NCBI GenBank assembly: GCA_029571985.1
Contig: JAKQVC010000036.1
Location: 1 to 57,277 of the forward strand
Source: Bacteroidota bacterium
Lineage (GTDB): Bacteria > Bacteroidota > Bacteroidia > Chitinophagales > BACL12
Direction: 5' to 3'
Length of the DNA: 57,277 nt
The notes beneath the pieces were generated by a model. The model made no database searches. It saw only the letters and a list, made by a program, of their open reading frames with translations, and had not been told where the DNA came from. The translations under genes were made by a program, and so were the position numbers. Of the stretch, positions 53,112 through 57,277 are shown one piece after another (positions within the stretch are counted from its first letter, which is position 1; each line of letters starts with the position of its first letter).

Positions 53112-53115
53112 GACC

Positions 53116-54591
53116 ATGCAACTTACCTGGCATCAATTACATCAGCTCATTCACCGGATGCACCGAAACGAAAAGGGCTATTTCCGCAAGCAGCAGGAGG
53201 GTTTTGGTGGCGGAGCAGATGCCCTTTACGTCCGTTTATTTAACCTCCTCGAGCAGCATACCGAAGTAGATACGGATAGCATTAAAAAACAGCTTGGACC
53301 AAAAGCAAATCCAACTGCGGTGCGCAACCACCTCGCCCGCCAAATCACCAAGTCGTTGCGCAATTACCATCTGGATAATGAGCCCCACATGCAACTGCGC
53401 GAAATGATGGATCAGGTAGATATTCTGGAAAAACGCGGACTCGCCGAAGCTGCCATTACGCTCACAAATCAGGCATTGGAAATTGCCGAAAAAAATAATT
53501 GGCTGCCCTATGAAATATTATTGCTGAACAGAAAACGCGCACTCATTAATTTATTGCCCGAAGCTGAACGTGCCACAACTGCAGCTGAATTATATCAAAA
53601 AACATTACAGGCAGGAAACACCTTCGACATCAATACGCGCGTGAGCTACACACACGGACGCATTGCTGCCTATGTAAATACGCATTATCCATTACGCGAT
53701 GCTGCAATTAAATCAGAAGTAAATGCCCTCATTGAAGAAATGCATCTGATGTTGCAACGCGAGGGCATCAGTCCTGTTGCTGTTTCCACCATACATGGAA
53801 CACTCGCACTTGCTCATCGCTTAAAGGCAGATTTTAATACCGCCATCCACCACCAGCGCGAAAGCATGAAAGCCTTCGATACGCCCGACATGATTAAAAC
53901 AAAAACACGTCAATATTATGCTGCCTGGTATAATTTAATTGCCTTATATACACTCAATGGTAATTTCGATGAAGCCTTTCCATTAACGCGTCAATTACTT
54001 ACCCTGCCTACATTTGCGCAGGGTGATGCCCAATTTGTAGAAGCAATTTATTGTCATCAGCTATTGGCCTGCCGACTCGGAAATAAATCAACGCTCACAC
54101 CGGATGAACGTGCAACCATCCAATCTTTTATTCAAACCCCTCCACTGTTAAAAGGTGTATATGAAGAGGCATTATATAAATATGCCTGTATATTATTTAC
54201 ATCGGGCGATGTGACAGCCTGTTTAAACATCATCGGCAAATTGCGGGATGAATTTGCAACACATACACTTATCTCTCTGCATATTCATATTCGACTCTTA
54301 GAAGTATTAGCACATTATAGCTTGCAGCACCATCAATTGTTACCTTCTTTAATTCGCAGCACGTATCGGCTGATGTTGAAAAAAGCACTCACCTTCAGGT
54401 TTGAACATGAATTATTATTGTTGTTTAAAAAATTGGTATTTGCAGCAGACGTACACGATCGCAACACCCTGATGCAACATACCTTACAATCGTTCCAACA
54501 CACCGCCGCCGACCCTTACGAAAAAGCTGCCATGCTCAACTATTTCGACTATGCGCAATGGATGCGCAACAGTATAAACGCCAAATATTGA
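53116..54591 (+). CDS. Helical protein of unknown function (TPR-like)
   Basis: I do not recognise this 491-residue protein. It is almost wholly alpha-helical by composition and begins with TWHQLHQLIHRMHRNEKGYFRKQQEG. Helix pairs resembling degenerate TPRs follow, such as MMDQVDILEKRGLAEAAITLTNQALEIAEKN and YYAAWYNLIALYTLNGNFDEAFPLTRQLLTL. No signal peptide or membrane segment, so cytosolic. The first ~70 residues are charged and separate from the repeat body. It is a single gene between the hydratase and a secreted FISUMP protein. A scaffold or regulatory role is only a guess. Confidence 0.75.
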   Translation: MQLTWHQLHQLIHRMHRNEKGYFRKQQEGFGGGADALYVRLFNLLEQHTEVDTDSIKKQLGPKANPTAVRNHLARQITKSLRNYHLDNEPHMQLREMMDQVDILEKRGLAEAAITLTNQALEIAEKNNWLPYEILLLNRKRALINLLPEAERATTAAELYQKTLQAGNTFDINTRVSYTHGRIAAYVNTHYPLRDAAIKSEVNALIEEMHLMLQREGISPVAVSTIHGTLALAHRLKADFNTAIHHQRESMKAFDTPDMIKTKTRQYYAAWYNLIALYTLNGNFDEAFPLTRQLLTLPTFAQGDAQFVEAIYCHQLLACRLGNKSTLTPDERATIQSFIQTPPLLKGVYEEALYKYACILFTSGDVTACLNIIGKLRDEFATHTLISLHIHIRLLEVLAHYSLQHHQLLPSLIRSTYRLMLKKALTFRFEHELLLLFKKLVFAADVHDRNTLMQHTLQSFQHTAADPYEKAAMLNYFDYAQWMRNSINAKY

Positions 54592-54605
54592 GCACGATTT
54601 TTGCA

Positions 54606-54613
54606 TATCTTCG
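54606..54613 (+). promoter_or_regulatory. Box five bases before the FISUMP gene
   Basis: TATCTTCG (one mismatch to TAnnTTTG) ends 5 nt before the ATG at 54619. TTG at 54588-54590 is 15 bp upstream, slightly too close for an ideal -33. Confidence 0.4.
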
Positions 54614-54618
54614 TTGCC

Positions 54619-55200
54619 ATGAGAATAGCACTCATACTTACAGCCCTCTGCTTCAGCCTGGTTACACAAGCACAGGTAAATGCAGTAAAACCATTTAAAT
54701 CGGTAGTCATCGGCAATCAGGAATGGATGACGCTCAATTGGGATTATAAAACACCCAAGAGTTTCTTCTATAATAACGACAGCACCATCGACAGTAAATA
54801 TGGTCGACTGTATTACTATTCAAATGCCTTAGCCGCTGCGCCGCCGGGATGGCATTTACCTACACTCGATGAGTACTATGAACTCATCAACTATTTAGGC
54901 GGCATCAACAAGGCCGGCCCGCTGATGCTGAGCACCGACACCATTGGTTTGAACTTGCTATGCGGCGGCTATAAATCAGCCAATATCAGCGCCGACAATA
55001 GTGATATGTTCGGCTTTCTGGATGTATACGCTTTTTACTGGACAGCCACACCTGACGGAGAACAAACAGCTTATGCGGTTCGCATATTACCAGCCTCCGG
55101 CGAAATTGAAATCAACACGTTTCGTCGTGCAAATGGTTTTTCTGTACGGTATGTGAAGGATAAAAGTCCTGCAAATACACCCGCTGAAAAGAAGGAATAA
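54619..55200 (+). CDS. Secreted FISUMP-domain protein
   Basis: The ATG at 54619 gives 193 residues (the TTG at 54601 is less likely). A signal peptide (RIALILTALCFSLVTQAQ) leads into a FISUMP-like fold: VVIGNQEWMTLNWDYKTPKSFFYNND, then GRLYYYSNALAAAPPGWHLPTLDEYYELINYLGG, FLDVYAFYWTATPDGEQTAYAV and RRANGFSVRYVKD. WHLPT, WTAT and SVRYV are hallmarks of the domain, first named from Fibrobacter surface proteins and frequent in Bacteroidota. Its molecular role is unknown. It ends without a sorting domain, so periplasmic or outer-membrane location is likely. Confidence 0.85.
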   Translation: MRIALILTALCFSLVTQAQVNAVKPFKSVVIGNQEWMTLNWDYKTPKSFFYNNDSTIDSKYGRLYYYSNALAAAPPGWHLPTLDEYYELINYLGGINKAGPLMLSTDTIGLNLLCGGYKSANISADNSDMFGFLDVYAFYWTATPDGEQTAYAVRILPASGEIEINTFRRANGFSVRYVKDKSPANTPAEKKE

Positions 55201-55302
55201 TGCCCTGATGCAGCTTAAAGCCAATGGCATTTAGTCACGTTTTTCAAAACAACCGGAGTAATTAGCGATGCAGGCAGCATATATCTGTATTGGCAAACGG
55301 CT

Positions 55303-55310
55303 TACCTTTG
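55303..55310 (+). promoter_or_regulatory. Box six bases before the Cys-motif gene
   Basis: TACCTTTG is a perfect TAnnTTTG element ending 6 nt before the TTG start codon at 55317. Transcription would start within a few bases of the start codon. The nearest TTG (55290-55292) is too close to serve as -33. Confidence 0.45.
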
Positions 55311-55316
55311 TGAGCC

Positions 55317-55685
55317 TTGAGGTTTAGTATTTCTGTCATATTACTCGTTACTTTATCATTCCAGATTAACGCACATCTGTGGACTATCCTTACCTTTCAT
55401 TTACAACAGGAATACATCGCAAAAAACTTATGCGTTAACCGGGAAGTTGTTGCCTCTACCTGTGAAGGACATTGTTATCTCACCAAAGAATTGGAAAAAA
55501 ATACCAAACAGGAAGGAAAAACGGCACAGGTTAAAGTAAGGGATGCACAACCTTATTGTATCACGGGTCTGCTCCTATCGCCAAGAACCTTTAGTGCACG
55601 TGCACATGCCGCCAACCTGCCACCTGTATTCCGGGTAAATACCTCCCTACAGTTTTCGGCTATTGACCACCCGCCCGAGTGTTGA
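55317..55685 (+). CDS. Small secreted protein with C-x-G-H-C-Y-L motif
   Basis: This 122-residue protein begins with TTG; no ATG is available in frame. The signal peptide (RFSISVILLVTLSFQINA) leads into LQQEYIAKNLCVNREVVASTCEGHCYLTKELEKN. I recall similar short Bacteroidota proteins with IAKNLCxNR...CxGxCYLxKxL, without an assigned role. The clustered Cys and His residues could bind a metal or form disulphides. A final Cys ends the chain (PPEC). An AraC-type regulator follows 151 bp downstream on the same strand and may control it. Confidence 0.65.
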   Translation: MRFSISVILLVTLSFQINAHLWTILTFHLQQEYIAKNLCVNREVVASTCEGHCYLTKELEKNTKQEGKTAQVKVRDAQPYCITGLLLSPRTFSARAHAANLPPVFRVNTSLQFSAIDHPPEC

Positions 55686-55836
55686 TTCACCAACAATCGC
55701 GTGAGCGCCCATGCTGCTTATACAACCCGTTTTGTGTATCACCTGCACAGGTAATGCTATAATGTTCATCGGGTAATTGGCAAACACAGCTCATGCTTTC
55801 AATGAGTGTTTCTAAATCAATCCATAAATTGTATTT

Positions 55837-56703
55837 ATGCATACAACAGACATATCTGTATGCGCCATTGGTTTATTTGGAGATTCAATCAGTCATTTTT
55901 GGATAAGTAACTTAGCCGGAATTACTGACCAATATCCACACCTGAAAAAACCCCATAAACAAACATTCTATTCGCTCATTTGTGCAGCGGATGCAGAAGG
56001 CGTGGTGGTTATCGACAACGAAACCGTTCAGGTAGAATCATCCAAAGTAATCGTTATTAAACCGGGATGCATCAGTCAACTTACAATAAACAAAAATGCT
56101 GTCGGAAAAATAATCTGCTTTACAGAAGATTTTTTCTCCTTGCGTTATAATAATAATATGCTCATGCAATTTTCCTTTCTCACCAGAGAGGCAAAAAGCG
56201 GTATTTATCTGACCGATAGTCAATTAGCAAAATGGCACGAATTCAGCAATTACATGCAAACCGAATTCGATGAACAAAAGCGCGATGCACAAATGGTATT
56301 GCGCTCTTACCTGAATGTTTTGCTGTTTGAACTGGAGCGTTCTTATAATCCGGGCGGACAAAGCAAAAAAATGAGTCCTCAAATGAAAAAAATTCATGAA
56401 TTCGAGGCCCTCATTGAAAAACATTATCAAACTAAAAAGCTGCCTTCCGAATACGCGGTCATATTATTAGTAACGCCGAATTATCTGAATAAAATCTGCA
56501 GACAAGAATTAGGACAAACCGCCGGCGAAATCATCAGAAGGCGCATATCCATTGAGGCTCAGCGTCTGTTGCATTATACCACACATAGTGTAAGTGAAAT
56601 TTCTGCCATGCTGGGATTTGATAATGCATCCTACTTCACCACCTTTTTTAAAAAGCAAACCGGACAGGCACCGGAAAAATTCAGAAATAACAAATCAACC
56701 TAA
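55837..56703 (+). CDS. AraC-family transcriptional regulator
   Basis: This 288-residue protein has an N-terminal cupin-like sensor (residues about 20-150; GVVVIDNETVQVESSKVIVIKPGC). The C-terminal double helix-turn-helix spans residues about 185-285: LPSEYAVILLVTPNYLNKICRQELGQTAGEIIRRRISIEAQRLL, then TTHSVSEISAMLGFDNASYFTTFFKKQTGQAPEKFR. The effector is unknown. It is the last gene before the terminal repeats; the small Cys protein upstream is the nearest candidate target. Confidence 0.94.
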   Translation: MHTTDISVCAIGLFGDSISHFWISNLAGITDQYPHLKKPHKQTFYSLICAADAEGVVVIDNETVQVESSKVIVIKPGCISQLTINKNAVGKIICFTEDFFSLRYNNNMLMQFSFLTREAKSGIYLTDSQLAKWHEFSNYMQTEFDEQKRDAQMVLRSYLNVLLFELERSYNPGGQSKKMSPQMKKIHEFEALIEKHYQTKKLPSEYAVILLVTPNYLNKICRQELGQTAGEIIRRRISIEAQRLLHYTTHSVSEISAMLGFDNASYFTTFFKKQTGQAPEKFRNNKST

Positions 56704-56736
56704 TACACGATGCTGAAAAGTCAGTGTGCAAGTGAG

Positions 56737-57277
56737 TCCGCCGTACGGCGGATTTGAGTGTGAAAATGTGCAAGTGAAAATGCAAATAAATTAAGCGTCA
56801 CCTTTCACTTCAACCGACACTTTTTATTAAAACAAAAATTAAGCTCCCTCTCTACGACGACAGGAGTGGAGAGGGCGGGGGGTGAGGAAAGGAAAATCGC
56901 AAAGAGATAAACATTCAACCAGCAAAGCTCAATAAAACAAAAAGTAAGCTCCCTCTCTACGACGACAGGAGTGGAGAGGGCGGGGGGTGAGGAAAGGAAA
57001 ATGCAAATTAAAGACAGATGATTTCATGAAATGCAAATGTGTCCACCGTACGGCGGATGTCCACCAAACGGCAAATTAGTGTGAAAATGTGCAAATGAAA
57101 ATGCAAAAAAATTAAGCGTCAAATACCACTTCAACCTACACTTTTTTTTAAAACAAAAATTAAGCTCCCTCTCTACGACGACAGGAGTGGAGAGGGCGGG
57201 GGGTGAGGAAAGGAAAATCGCAAAGAGATAAACATTCAACCAGCAAAGCTCAATAAAACAAAAAGTAAGCTCCCTCT
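56737..57277. repeat. 321-bp tandem repeat with internal 105-bp sub-repeat, running off the window
   Basis: The block AAGCTCCCTCTCTACGACGA followed by GTGGAGAGGGCGGGGGGTGA recurs at 56841, 56946, 57162 and 57267, at offsets 105, 216 and 105. The TTAAGCGTCA block recurs at 56791 and 57112 (offset 321), so the large period is 321 bp. A perfect palindrome TCCGCCGTACGGCGGA lies at 56737-56752 and a one-base variant at 57042-57057. Shared blocks link it to the 209-bp repeat near mutY. No gene is credible here. Confidence 0.9.

Overview
The window looks like a chromosomal segment of a Bacteroidota bacterium. The marks are: promoters of the TTG/TAnnTTTG type and almost no Shine-Dalgarno sequences; a fused murF-alr gene; gliding lipoprotein homologues (gldD, gldB); three proteins with C-terminal type IX secretion sorting domains; a 29-residue COX24-like protein; and a type II-C CRISPR system whose tracrRNA resembles those of other Bacteroidota. 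No rRNA or tRNA gene was seen. The exact class cannot be fixed from sequence alone; a Chitinophagia/Saprospiria-like lineage is a guess.

Layout. 1-5440: a type II-C CRISPR-Cas locus, made of an array (cut by the window start), a boundary hairpin, then cas2, cas1 and cas9 on the minus strand and a divergent tracrRNA on the plus strand. The 47-bp repeat itself carries a Bacteroidota promoter that reads into the next spacer, so each crRNA may be transcribed singly. 5909-19429: housekeeping genes (zinc-ribbon/HhH protein, murF-alr, a secA-deoC-SPOR-M20-ABC exporter run, HU, recG). 19498-21729: a mutY-ssb-gldD run on the minus strand. 21730-22839: a repeat-rich island with octamer arrays, a 209-bp tandem duplication, a ~51-bp minisatellite and two 50-bp palindromic elements. 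22840-25694: an HU/IHF-like protein, a TPR protein, the COX24-like peptide and RNase G. 25740-36792: nadE, an outer-membrane barrel, gldB, apaG, yicC-gmk, tonB, exbD, an efflux adaptor with a TolC partner, tadA and a superoxide dismutase. 36832-37310: a second repeat island with the same palindromic element plus four unrelated 7-bp arrays. 37352-46238: a thioredoxin-fold protein, then an A+T-rich operon of three type IX-sorted surface proteins, one of 1615 residues. 46580-52881: recQ, both methylmalonyl-CoA mutase subunits and an enoyl-CoA hydratase. 53104-56703: four accessory genes (a helical orphan, a FISUMP lipoprotein-like protein, a small Cys protein, an AraC regulator). 56704 to the end: a 321-bp tandem repeat related to the mutY-side repeats.

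How the parts fit. The CRISPR locus is complete in principle: Cas9 with all catalytic residues, adaptation genes, a tracrRNA with promoter and terminator, and identical repeats. Several unrelated genes (SPOR, tadA, mutA, 53116, FISUMP, the Cys protein) have a TAnnTT(T/C)G box only 4-6 nt before the start codon, which suggests leaderless or near-leaderless mRNAs. Envelope functions recur: peptidoglycan synthesis, Sec export, TonB/ExbD energy transfer, efflux, gliding lipoproteins and type IX cargo.
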